The position numbers and the translations under genes are program-made. The notes beneath the pieces are model-generated. The model did not search any database. It was not told the DNA's origin and worked only from the letters and a program-made list of their open reading frames with translations. From Berkiella_A sp964633725 (GTDB taxonomy: Bacteria > Pseudomonadota > Gammaproteobacteria > Berkiellales > Berkiellaceae), in NCBI GenBank assembly GCA_964633725.1, contig CAZWHY010000002.1, positions 78,611 to 142,610 on the forward strand: a stretch of 64,000 bases of DNA, written 5' to 3'. This document shows positions 28,668 to 36,319 of this stretch, one piece after another (positions within the stretch are counted from its first letter, which is position 1; each line of letters opens with the position of its first letter).

Positions 28668-29432
28668 ATGAATTTAAACACAAAATCACCCTTAATTTCT
28701 ATTCAGAATTTAAGCCTTACCCTCTCAGGTAAGGTTATTTTACAGAATGTGCAGTTTGATTTAAATGCCGGTGAGATTTTATCGCTGATTGGTCCTAATG
28801 GTGCGGGTAAATCCAGCTTAGTAAAGTGTATCGTGGGTTTATGGCAACCGACCTCTGGGTATGTCAAAACGTCTAACCACTTAAAAATAGGTTATATGCC
28901 CCAATCTATCAAAGTCGATGCGAGCATGCCGATTACGGTTCAACGATTTTTGCTTTTGGGACAAGATTCTGTCTCGTTAGGCTCGATTATAGAACAGGTC
29001 GGATTAAAAGCAGATATCTTGGATAATAAGTTATGCACTTTATCAGGGGGGGAGTGGCAACGTGTTTTATTAGCCAGGGCATTATTGCGAGAACCCAATG
29101 TACTCGTGCTGGATGAACCCGCGCAAGGCGTAGACTTAGTTGGACAAGCAGAGTTATATAATTTGCTAGGCGATATTCGAGACAAGACAGGCTGTGCTGT
29201 ATTGGTGGTTTCACATGACTTAAATCTTGTTATGGCATGCACAGATAATGTGATTTGTTTGAATCAGCATGTGTGTTGTTATGGCCATCCTGAAGCGGTG
29301 GGTAAAGATCCGGCTTTTTTAAAATTATTTGGTCGCATACCAGGTGTGGCTTTTTATGCGCATCACCATGATCATAAACATGATGTTCATGGTGAAGTCA
29401 TAGACCATAAGGATAATAGTCAGAATGATTGA
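28668..29432 (+). CDS. znuC: Zinc ABC transporter ATPase ZnuC
   Basis: 254 residues. Energises zinc import through ZnuB. Walker A GPNGAGKSS, signature LSGGEWQRVLLARALL, Walker B VLVLDEPAQGVD and switch His in VSHDLNLV. The C-terminus is His-rich (HHHDHKHDVHG), which may sense or bind zinc. The 3' end overlaps znuB by 8 bp. Confidence 0.95.
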   Translation: MNLNTKSPLISIQNLSLTLSGKVILQNVQFDLNAGEILSLIGPNGAGKSSLVKCIVGLWQPTSGYVKTSNHLKIGYMPQSIKVDASMPITVQRFLLLGQDSVSLGSIIEQVGLKADILDNKLCTLSGGEWQRVLLARALLREPNVLVLDEPAQGVDLVGQAELYNLLGDIRDKTGCAVLVVSHDLNLVMACTDNVICLNQHVCCYGHPEAVGKDPAFLKLFGRIPGVAFYAHHHDHKHDVHGEVIDHKDNSQND

Positions 29433-30231
29433 ATGGTGGAGTCTATTACAAGAAGATTATATTATCCGAGCATTACTGGTCGGCTTAGGCGTGAGCTTAA
29501 TGAGTGGGCCATTAGGCGTATTTGTTATCTGGCAAAGATTAGCATTTTTTGGTGACACGCTGGCACACTCTGGCTTATTGGGCGTGACCATTGCTTTGGC
29601 TTTTCATGTACATCTAATGGTGGGGGTTGCTTGCGTTGCACTCATTGTTGCTTTATTGCTTTTGGGCTTAAGAGCGAAACTGCCTTTTTCTTATGATGCT
29701 ATTTTGGGCATATTATCGCCTACGATTTTAGCCATAGGGTTAATTGCATTGAGCAGCTTGGAAGGCATCAAGGTAGATGTGTTGGGGTTTTTAATCGGCG
29801 ATATCTTAGCGGTGGATTGGTGGGATATTGCTTGGGTATTTTCTGTGGCAGGTCTGGGGCTTATTATACTAACCAGAATTTGGTCGGCACTGATTCGATG
29901 TGCAATTGATGAAGATTTGGCTGCCGTCGAAGGGGTCAAAGTGAAAAGAGTCCAATTTTGTTTTGTGATGTTGTTGGCTTTGTTTGTTGCGCTGGCTGTG
30001 AAAATTGTTGGCGTATTATTGATTACCGCATTTTTAATTATTCCAGCGGCCACCAGCCGATTTGTCGCCCGTACACCAGAGCAGATGGCAGTAGGGGCTT
30101 GTGTGGTTGGCGCGCTGGGAACTTTTCTGGGTGTTAATGGCGCGATTTTATTAGATTGGCCTGTGGGTCCTGCAATTGTGGTTAGTTTGGCGAGCGTTTT
30201 TGCTATCACTAGTTTTTTTCAACGGAATTAA
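29425..30231 (+). CDS. znuB: Zinc ABC transporter permease ZnuB
   Basis: 268 residues with seven to eight hydrophobic helices of the ABC-3 family. FFGDTLAHSGLLGV is the conserved region facing the ATPase, and VKIVGVLLITAFLIIPAAT is the family's characteristic helix. It overlaps znuC, so the two are translated as a unit. The three Znu genes give high-affinity zinc uptake, useful where the host withholds zinc. Confidence 0.95.
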   Translation: MIEWWSLLQEDYIIRALLVGLGVSLMSGPLGVFVIWQRLAFFGDTLAHSGLLGVTIALAFHVHLMVGVACVALIVALLLLGLRAKLPFSYDAILGILSPTILAIGLIALSSLEGIKVDVLGFLIGDILAVDWWDIAWVFSVAGLGLIILTRIWSALIRCAIDEDLAAVEGVKVKRVQFCFVMLLALFVALAVKIVGVLLITAFLIIPAATSRFVARTPEQMAVGACVVGALGTFLGVNGAILLDWPVGPAIVVSLASVFAITSFFQRN

Positions 30232-30347
30232 TTACAAAAGCGACTGCGCTTCTTTACATTCAATAATTTGGCGTGATACTGTGGTTAATTCAGGTAAATT
30301 AAGTACTATGTCTCGATAGAGAAAGACAAGAAGTTTAGGAGTTAAAG

Positions 30348-31766
30348 ATGTCAGTCGCTCAGCTAATTATTTCCCCATTCCAGTCCTTTTCCGCCACTGT
30401 TCAAGATGGTTATCAACAAATTAAAGAAAAAGGTATCCGTTTAGCGACATGGGATCATTTCTTTGAGCATGCTGCACCAACGACTCGAAACTTTGATGTG
30501 GCTTACGTACCATTACAGCGAACAGCAGAAGATGGTCGTAAAGTGGATGTGGGTTCTTTTATTCCTGAGTACTATGCCATGGCAGAGGCTGGCTTGTTGC
30601 CAAAGCAAATTAAAGCCAAAGCATATTTTAATAATTTAGAGGGGCGTGATGCCGAGAAATCTCAACAATTAAAAGCAGATAAGCCTGGTATTTACAAAAG
30701 CTTGTACCATGCAGATGGCCGCTTAAAATCATCTTTCGAATTATCGATGATTCCTTATTATAGGCATGAAAAAATTCAAAGAGTGTTATCCAAGACTTAT
30801 ATTTGGTTAAAAGATCATGGTTATCCATGGCCACATCCTATTTCTAAAATCAGAGTTCAAGATGATTATTTGGCCAGGCTCAGTGAGTCTGGTTTAAGTA
30901 TTAAAAATGACGAAGATAAAGACAACCACTATAAACCCACTTCTGGTGTCAGGAGTATGGGCATTGGGTCTGTTTATTTGAGTATTGCAAATAGCCACAA
31001 GCATGCGACTTTCAGAGAAAAAGTCATGCATGGTGTTGGGCCTTGGTTAGCATGGTTGGTAACACTGACTGCAACACTGTCTATTTTAGGTTTGAGCAGT
31101 TGGGGTATGTTGGCCGCTGCGGGGTTTGGTACCTATGTTGCCATGAGTTGTGCAAACGCATTCGACATGTACGATAAAGCGGAAGCATTATATAGAGACA
31201 TTGGTTGGGTTATGTCAAAAGATTATCCCACCATTGGTAAGCTAAGTCGTTCTAATGTGGTTAAGACAGCCATCAAAGCCACCGGTTTAGCATTTGTCGC
31301 TTTTTCTGCTGGTATGGGCGCTGGGGCTGGATTGTTAGGTTTGCCATTTTTAGTATGGGCACCTGCGATTGAGATGAGTTTGGCGATCTTTTTTGGCACC
31401 ATTGCAGCGATTGGATCATTTGTGGGACTATCTGGCGCCATAAGATACCTTGATGGCCTGAGTATCAGTGACAATCAAATTGATATTAATCCTAATGAGG
31501 CCAAGAATCTTAGCGTTGTTGTTGAATTAGAAGTAATCAGAAATGATGCTGTGAGAGCATTCAAAAAGGTTGTTAAGCCAACATTAGAGCCTGGTGAAGT
31601 GGTTGATTTGAGTGAGCTATTATCGGACAAAGGTAAAGCATATCTTAATTTGCAAAGAGGGGAGGTTATTGTTGTGGGAAAAGACCGTAGTGCTTCCAAT
31701 GATGTGCAACCACCTGTGTCTGACTCTAATGAATTATCAGGCGCGGCAAAGCTAAAGGTACAGTAA
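30348..31766 (+). CDS. Uncharacterised four-helix membrane protein (candidate host-interaction factor)
   Basis: 472 residues; AGGAGTTAAAG precedes the ATG. I recognise no family. Residues 1-225 are hydrophilic with many aromatic residues and no signal peptide. Four hydrophobic segments follow, about 229-250, 252-270, 307-328 and 330-362, the last two rich in Gly and Ala. The C-terminal 105 residues are soluble (VVELEVIRNDAVRAFKKV, then a Gly/Ser/Asn tail). Paired membrane hairpins in the middle of an otherwise cytosolic protein are common among type IV effectors that insert into host membranes. It is the first of three unusual genes in this island. Confidence 0.65.
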   Translation: MSVAQLIISPFQSFSATVQDGYQQIKEKGIRLATWDHFFEHAAPTTRNFDVAYVPLQRTAEDGRKVDVGSFIPEYYAMAEAGLLPKQIKAKAYFNNLEGRDAEKSQQLKADKPGIYKSLYHADGRLKSSFELSMIPYYRHEKIQRVLSKTYIWLKDHGYPWPHPISKIRVQDDYLARLSESGLSIKNDEDKDNHYKPTSGVRSMGIGSVYLSIANSHKHATFREKVMHGVGPWLAWLVTLTATLSILGLSSWGMLAAAGFGTYVAMSCANAFDMYDKAEALYRDIGWVMSKDYPTIGKLSRSNVVKTAIKATGLAFVAFSAGMGAGAGLLGLPFLVWAPAIEMSLAIFFGTIAAIGSFVGLSGAIRYLDGLSISDNQIDINPNEAKNLSVVVELEVIRNDAVRAFKKVVKPTLEPGEVVDLSELLSDKGKAYLNLQRGEVIVVGKDRSASNDVQPPVSDSNELSGAAKLKVQ

Positions 31767-31800
31767 TTCAGCGGGCTAACATTTCCGCGTGTCTACCTAG

Positions 31801-31828
31801 CACCACCGTCCATCGGTGGTGTTTGCTT
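31801..31828 (+). terminator. Probable rho-independent terminator
   Basis: Stem CACCACCG / CGGTGGTG with a TCCAT loop, followed by TTTGCTTT. It lies 34 bp after the membrane-protein stop and before the next gene. The hairpin argues against an upstream start at 31816 for that gene. Confidence 0.75.
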
Positions 31829-31929
31829 TCCTATCGACTTATCGGCTAACTTATAGTTACCGGGACATCCATATTACCCCCCGCATTATTTTTTATTTTA
31901 TTTGTGCTTTTGACAGGAAGGGCATACAG

Positions 31930-32814
31930 ATGAATTTATACCATTATCATAATGGCGGTCAGCTTAAAATTAGAAAAAAAAAATCTAATAAGGGGCTGGA
32001 AAACCAAAAAAAGAAGTTATCCAGCGCCCTGAAAAATGCGGCAAAAAAAATACTTTTTTATAAACCATACAAAAATTTGCCTTATGCTGTTTGGCCAATA
32101 TTAGATTGGAATATACTCCAAGAAAAAAAATCAAAATTTGTGAGCAAAGGATACTGGGGAGCAAGTAAGCCTTTCACTTTTGAAAGTTCAAAAAAAGAAT
32201 TGGATGCGATATTGCTATTAGGACACCCAAGTTTAAAAAAGGGAAAAAAACATGATTATCACATGAGTCAGGAATCTATATTTTCTACAACTTGTAGTCA
32301 TGGCTATACACAGTTCGACAACAGTTTATATTACCTTGAGCCCGCATGGACAGATGAACAGCATGATCATATGGTGCCATTGATTACAACATTAACGCGA
32401 ATACACAACCCCTTAATACGTTACCGACTTGATGCGTTTTTGCTGCAAAAAAATGAGTCTTGTGATTGTAATAAAGATAATGACTATAGTTACCGGCTTA
32501 TAGGGCAAGCTACAGATATTTTATATGTACCACACTTATTTGAGAAAAAATTATTACCTTTATATCCCGATCAAATTGATAGCATTATAAAACAGTTCCC
32601 CAGTATTCAAAGCTACCAAATTGTGCAACAATCAACAGATAGGTGGAAGTTAAGGTTACAAACTGAAAATTTATTGAGTTATATTCCAATGCTCAAACAA
32701 AAATTTCAGTCTTGCTTGCTCGCGAAGCAAATGAAATGTCCTGAAATATTAGTCGAAGAAATAAGCCATAAAGAAAAAAAAGTGAAGCGGAAAATAATCA
32801 AGATATTCTTGTAG
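31930..32814 (+). CDS. Degenerate adenylate-forming-enzyme-like protein
   Basis: 294 residues from the ATG at 31930 (AGGAAG 9 bp upstream). Residues 43-68 (FYKPYKNLPYAVWPILDW) and 115-200 (FSTTCSHGYTQFDNSLYYLEP, split after the Gly-Tyr; MVPLITTLTRIHNPLIRYRL; CDC; RLIGQATDILYVP) resemble the start and end of the CapK/F390-synthetase-related family of putative adenylate-forming enzymes. The central nucleotide-binding core, with its Thr/Ser/Gly-rich phosphate loop, is missing, and the protein is about 130 residues short. The ends are Lys-rich, and the gene has more A runs than its neighbours. It is probably catalytically dead or repurposed. Family assignment is by memory of motifs, so moderate. 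Confidence 0.55.
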   Translation: MNLYHYHNGGQLKIRKKKSNKGLENQKKKLSSALKNAAKKILFYKPYKNLPYAVWPILDWNILQEKKSKFVSKGYWGASKPFTFESSKKELDAILLLGHPSLKKGKKHDYHMSQESIFSTTCSHGYTQFDNSLYYLEPAWTDEQHDHMVPLITTLTRIHNPLIRYRLDAFLLQKNESCDCNKDNDYSYRLIGQATDILYVPHLFEKKLLPLYPDQIDSIIKQFPSIQSYQIVQQSTDRWKLRLQTENLLSYIPMLKQKFQSCLLAKQMKCPEILVEEISHKEKKVKRKIIKIFL

Positions 32815-32858
32815 AGAGCATGCCTGTCTCTTAATCTATCGTTACTAAGGAGAGTGAC

Positions 32859-33452
32859 ATGGCATCAACCCCAAATGACAAAAAGCCCCCAACCGTTCAA
32901 GAGAAAGAAGCGCTGCGTAAGCGTTTACAAGGACAGGTAGAGGATACAAAAGAAGTGCTTCTAGACACCATCGATCAATTAATTGAGCGTGGCTCAAACT
33001 TAGAAAGCGTTGCCGATAAAACAGGTGAAACAGAAGATAAATCATTAGAATTTACAGGGAATGCTCGAAAAATACGGATTAAAGCACAGTTCAAGAGCTG
33101 GGCATTGACCGCTTCTATAGTGGGTGCGGTAGTGGGTGGATTTTATGGTCTTAGCATGGGAGCAAGCCTTCCTATGATGTTCGCAAGTGCTGGTATTGTT
33201 GGGGCTTTATTTTATGGTGGCATGTGGATGTGCTCGGGTATTATTCAAAGCTTTATTGGTTTGCCTTTTTTTCGATTCTCTTTTCAATCAGATATTCAGC
33301 AAGATGAAAGAATGCTTATCAACACAGAGCAGATGAGCCTTATGCCGAAGACAGTACCCATACTGCATGCTTATCAACCTACTTTATATGTTGAAAGTGG
33401 TATTATGTTATCGCCTGATTTAGCTGAGGCTAGAAAATTAGCATTAAAATAA
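32859..33452 (+). CDS. R-SNARE-like membrane protein (candidate SNARE mimic)
   Basis: 197 residues; AAGGAGAG precedes the ATG. Residues 19-73 align without gaps to the SNARE motif of VAMP proteins. With Arg44 at the zero layer, the 3-4 spacing gives Leu23, Val27, Thr30, Leu34, Thr37, Leu41, [Arg44], Leu48, Val51, Thr55, Thr58, Ser62, Phe65, Ala69, Ile72. Local strings QVEDTKEVL, ERGSNLESVADKT and FTGNARK are VAMP7-like. A basic/Trp juxtamembrane stretch (70-81) leads into hydrophobic segments at about 82-100 and 104-135, probably a hairpin, then 60 soluble residues. Eukaryotic R-SNAREs normally end after one helix, so the hairpin and tail are bacterial novelties. No signal peptide. Likely a secreted effector that engages host Q-SNAREs. 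Confidence 0.75.
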   Translation: MASTPNDKKPPTVQEKEALRKRLQGQVEDTKEVLLDTIDQLIERGSNLESVADKTGETEDKSLEFTGNARKIRIKAQFKSWALTASIVGAVVGGFYGLSMGASLPMMFASAGIVGALFYGGMWMCSGIIQSFIGLPFFRFSFQSDIQQDERMLINTEQMSLMPKTVPILHAYQPTLYVESGIMLSPDLAEARKLALK

Positions 33453-33460
33453 TAGAGCTA

Positions 33461-33506
33461 TTGCCATACATCTTGACGCTAGAAATATTTTGGATATGTA
33501 TGGCAA
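33461..33506. repeat. Perfect 11-bp inverted repeat
   Basis: TTGCCATACAT (33461-33471) pairs exactly with ATGTATGGCAA (33496-33506) across a 24-nt loop, starting 8 bp after the R-SNARE-like gene. There is no T run after it, so it is a weak terminator at best; it could stabilise the 3' end of the mRNA. Confidence 0.6.
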
Positions 33507-33653
33507 GAGGTCAAGTAAAAAAAGCAGATGGCAATTCTCTAACTATCTGATTTCATATACTTTTCAATTCTGAGTTTCGTCTTTACACTAGAGTTTTTAA
33601 ACACTTAGGTGATACAATTAATTAATAAAACCAACAAATAAATGGAAAGGACT

Positions 33654-34418
33654 ATGAGCGAAGAAGAAATGCGACATAGAGTTGTCTTTATAACAGGGGG
33701 CAATTCAGGTATAGGTCTTGAGACTGCACTTTTATTTGCTGAGCAGGGCACCAATGTCGCTATTTTTTCTCGGCGTGAAAGAGAAAATACAATTGCACGC
33801 ACATTGATTGAAGCAAAAGAAGTTAATTGTTTAACTATTTGTGGTGATGTATCCATAGAGCGTGAAGTCGAATTGGGATTAGAGAAGGTATATGAAAAAT
33901 TTGGCCGCTTGGATTATGCGTTTAATAATGCGGGGGTAGAGCAAAAGCCCAAGCCATTATTCGAACAAACTGAAAAAGAATACAATCATATAATGGATGT
34001 GAATGTAAAAGGCGTGTGGGCTTGTATGAAATATGAGCTACCACTCATGATGCAAAATGGTGGCGGCATGATTGTCAATAATTCATCGGTAACAGGCATT
34101 ATTGGCTCTGATCGGGTTGCCACATTTGTCGCGGCTAAGCATGCAGTTGTTGGGTTAACTCGTGCAACCGCTCTTGAGTATGCTCATGTGAATATTCGGG
34201 TGAATGCAATATGTCCTGCTGGGGTAAACACGCCAATGCTAGACAGAATTATTGGTGACGATCCATTAACCAGAGATGCGATTGATGACTATCATCCCTT
34301 ACATCGCTGTGCAACGCCCAGAGAAATTGCGGAGAGTGTTTTGTGGCTATGTTCCAACCGTTCGAGCTTTGTGACAGGGCATGCGCTCGTGATTGATGGC
34401 GGCGCTTCTATTCGGTAG
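33654..34418 (+). CDS. SDR-family protein lacking the catalytic tyrosine
   Basis: 254 residues from the ATG at 33654 (GGAAAGG upstream; an ATG 12 bp earlier lacks a site). Classical short-chain dehydrogenase features are the cofactor loop TGGNSGIGLE, NNAGVEQ, catalytic Ser in NSSVTGIIG, Lys in AAKHAVVGL, and PAGVNTPM near the C-terminus. At the position 13 residues after the Ser, where YxxxK is expected, the sequence reads FVAAK: Phe (TTT) replaces the catalytic Tyr. The Arg in the SRRE segment after strand 2 suggests NADP preference. The protein may bind cofactor without normal dehydrogenase activity. Substrate unknown. Confidence 0.85.
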   Translation: MSEEEMRHRVVFITGGNSGIGLETALLFAEQGTNVAIFSRRERENTIARTLIEAKEVNCLTICGDVSIEREVELGLEKVYEKFGRLDYAFNNAGVEQKPKPLFEQTEKEYNHIMDVNVKGVWACMKYELPLMMQNGGGMIVNNSSVTGIIGSDRVATFVAAKHAVVGLTRATALEYAHVNIRVNAICPAGVNTPMLDRIIGDDPLTRDAIDDYHPLHRCATPREIAESVLWLCSNRSSFVTGHALVIDGGASIR

Positions 34419-34480
34419 AGGTTATGATAGAGAGCCCACCTTACATTAGGGCATAGACATATCTTTACTAATTTATGTTA

Positions 34481-34496
34481 GATAAGCGGAGCGAAT
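34481..34496 (+). repeat. 16-bp direct repeat, copy 1 (GATAAGCGGAGCGAAT)
   Basis: GATAAGCGGAGCGAAT occurs exactly here and again at 34852-34867. Each copy lies a few bases before a hairpin-forming repeat, so it may be the conserved head of a dispersed repeat unit. Confidence 0.8.
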
Positions 34497-34760
34497 CAGA
34501 CTCCCACTTTGTAAAGGGGGACGCGCGAAGCGCTAGGGGGATTTATGCCACGATTTGATTTGCATAACGACGCATGACTTCTTCTATTTTTATTTCGCAA
34601 TATATTCATTTTCCAAATATCTAGATAGTCATATTTTTCATCTGCTAAAATATTGTTATCAGAAAAAGGCATGGTGGGATATAATTCGCAGTTCGAGGTA
34701 TAAATCCCCCTGCTACTTCCTAGCTTCCCCCTTTACAAAGTGGGGAAATGATTCACTTCG
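34486..34760. repeat. MITE-like element with long terminal inverted repeats
   Basis: The left arm 34503-34546 (CCCACTTTGTAAAGGGGGA, then ending AGGGGGATTTAT) is matched in reverse complement by 34700-34745 (ATAAATCCCCCTGCTAC, then CCCCCTTTACAAAGTGGGG). Weaker pairing extends outward to about 34486 and 34760. The 150-bp interior is AT-rich and has no gene. The structure fits a small non-autonomous mobile element or a large palindromic repeat. Confidence 0.6.
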
Positions 34761-34851
34761 TTCATCAGAGAATTAATGAATATGTTTGGATAGGAAGGTA
34801 ACACAGAGCCATTTATCCATTTTAATGATTTTGGAGCAGGCCATTATCTTT

Positions 34852-34925
34852 GATAAGCGGAGCGAATAAATTCCTCGCCCAATTTTGGGAGAGGACGGTT
34901 TGGCCTACCAAACCTGGTGAGTAAG
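34852..34925. repeat. 16-bp direct repeat copy 2 with REP-like hairpins
   Basis: GATAAGCGGAGCGAAT (34852-34867) is followed by an inverted repeat TCCTCGCCCAA / TTGGGAGAGGA (34872-34895, one mismatch, 2-nt loop) and a second perfect hairpin GGTTTGG-CCTA-CCAAACC (34898-34915), then GGTGAG. The order resembles the unit at 17402-17461, so both belong to one dispersed family. Confidence 0.65.
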
Positions 34926-34960
34926 GGTGAGCAGTAAATGACGAGTTACAAGTATGGACT

Positions 34961-35857
34961 TTACTGTTTCTGAGCTAAAATAAGCCCAAATTGCCCTTGA
35001 ATGGGTCTTCCAGATTCATCTAATCGATGTAGATTGCCAATCTGCTCGTTATATTCCAATATGGCCCATCCACAATCTTGATAAAACTGATAAATTTCAT
35101 TCTTCTCAGGTAAAAAAGTAAAAGAATCTGGCAGAGAAAAATTTTCAGATTGAATCGGGAAAACCAAGAAATGTAGTCCTTTGGAGGCAGTATGCTCTTG
35201 TAGCTCTTTGAGCAAGGAGGGGATGCGTTTTGCATTTAAAAACTGCAAACAAACTGTTGAAATAATAAAGTCATAAGTCTTATCTTGTAGCGGCAAGGCC
35301 ATATTTAGATCGCAGGCAATGGTATTCACATTTGCCATTTTCTCTTGCGTGGTTATTTTATTAATAGACTCTAATGCTTTTGCGTTAATATCTATACCCG
35401 TTGTTTGATGCCCTTTTAACGCAGAATATAGCAAGTTTCTACCGGAACCGCAGCCGACATCCAAAATATTTAATCTTCCAGAACTTGTAAGGTAATTATT
35501 TATAATATATAAGAAATCGTCATGAATATTGCCAAGCTTATATTTTTTACTAAAATACCGATGAGGCAGACAGTAAAATTTTAATGTGGCAGAAAACTCT
35601 TTACTAATTTGAACGATTTTATGCAAAGCCGCAGGCGGGAATTTAACACTTGTATTGTTATCGGCATCTAAATGCGTCCTAGATAGCGCATTGCCAGCAC
35701 CATCTGAAAATATGAAGTCGATGGTACCCGTATGAAGAATTAACTGGCCCCAAGTGCCTTCTTTTGTACTATGTTGTTCTAAGAAGTATTTAATTTTATT
35801 GTGATGCGTGATTTTGGTTTGTTTGTAACAAAGTAATGTATCATATATTACTGTCAT
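34961..35857 (-). CDS. tehB: TehB-type SAM methyltransferase with N-terminal DUF1971 domain
   Basis: 298 residues. Residues 1-115 match the DUF1971 cupin-like domain (STKEGTWGQL, DGAGNALS, LKFYCLPHRYFSKKYKLG); residues 120-298 are a Rossmann methyltransferase with motif I ILDVGCGSGRNLLYSALKG, GIDINAKAL and YDFIISTVCLQFL. This two-domain layout is that of Haemophilus TehB, which methylates and detoxifies tellurite and other oxyanions in vitro and contributes to oxidant resistance. No tehA was seen nearby. It points toward the SDR gene across the repeat-rich gap. Confidence 0.85.
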   Translation of the reverse strand: MTVIYDTLLCYKQTKITHHNKIKYFLEQHSTKEGTWGQLILHTGTIDFIFSDGAGNALSRTHLDADNNTSVKFPPAALHKIVQISKEFSATLKFYCLPHRYFSKKYKLGNIHDDFLYIINNYLTSSGRLNILDVGCGSGRNLLYSALKGHQTTGIDINAKALESINKITTQEKMANVNTIACDLNMALPLQDKTYDFIISTVCLQFLNAKRIPSLLKELQEHTASKGLHFLVFPIQSENFSLPDSFTFLPEKNEIYQFYQDCGWAILEYNEQIGNLHRLDESGRPIQGQFGLILAQKQ

Positions 35858-35889
35858 AATGTTCCCGCTGTATGGTTTGTATTATATCA

Positions 35890-36315
35890 TTATGGGAATT
35901 CTACAACCCGCCAGTAATGGTCTAACATACTGAGCATTTCTATAAAGTTTTCCCCGACATTAGATTTTACAACATATCCTGCCACATTGAGATCATAAGC
36001 TTGAAAAATATCCTCATCGCTTTTTGAGGTGGTCAATACAAAGGCAATAGTTTTACGTAGTTTATCACAGGCTCGGATCTCTTTGAGCAATTCAATACCA
36101 TTCATGCGAGGCATATTAATATCGACTAACAACAAATGAGGTTTGAGTATTGAGGGATGACCATTTTCACCGCGCAATATTTCAAGGGCTTCTATACCAT
36201 CATGTGCTCGCCTAAGTGAATTGGCTATTTTGTTTTTTGCGAATGCACGGGTGACTGTTTCAGCATCGATATCGTCATCTTCTACCAAAAGTATATTTAC
36301 GGATTGTCCTATCAT
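35890..36315 (-). CDS. Single-domain response regulator (Rcp1-like)
   Basis: 141 residues from the ATG at 36315, which follows AAGGAAT and lies 4 bp after the kinase stop; a longer 166-residue frame would begin inside the kinase gene. Receiver landmarks: ILLVEDDDIDAETV, the phospho-Asp in LLLVDINMPRMNG, Thr in VLTTS and Lys in VVKSN. There is no output domain, so it probably passes phosphate on or controls a partner by binding. It is the cognate partner of the kinase just upstream, as with phytochrome-type kinases and Rcp1. Confidence 0.93.
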   Translation of the reverse strand: MIGQSVNILLVEDDDIDAETVTRAFAKNKIANSLRRAHDGIEALEILRGENGHPSILKPHLLLVDINMPRMNGIELLKEIRACDKLRKTIAFVLTTSKSDEDIFQAYDLNVAGYVVKSNVGENFIEMLSMLDHYWRVVEFP

Positions 36316-36319
36316 AATG

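Larger units (their letters stand above)
34419..34960. other. Repeat-rich intergenic region of 542 bp
   Basis: No credible gene is present; a 73-codon frame at 34555-34776 runs through the repeats and lacks a ribosome binding site. The region holds a long imperfect inverted repeat, a directly repeated 16-mer and a REP-like hairpin, listed separately. It separates the SDR gene from convergent tehB. Confidence 0.75.

Noticed and set aside
31816..31929. Upstream start that would add 38 residues to the adenylate-forming-like protein
   Set aside because: It begins inside a terminator-like hairpin and lacks a ribosome binding site; the ATG at 31930 has AGGAAG upstream.
34555..34776. 73-codon plus-strand frame
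   Set aside because: It runs through the MITE-like inverted repeat, has no ribosome binding site and no recognisable product.
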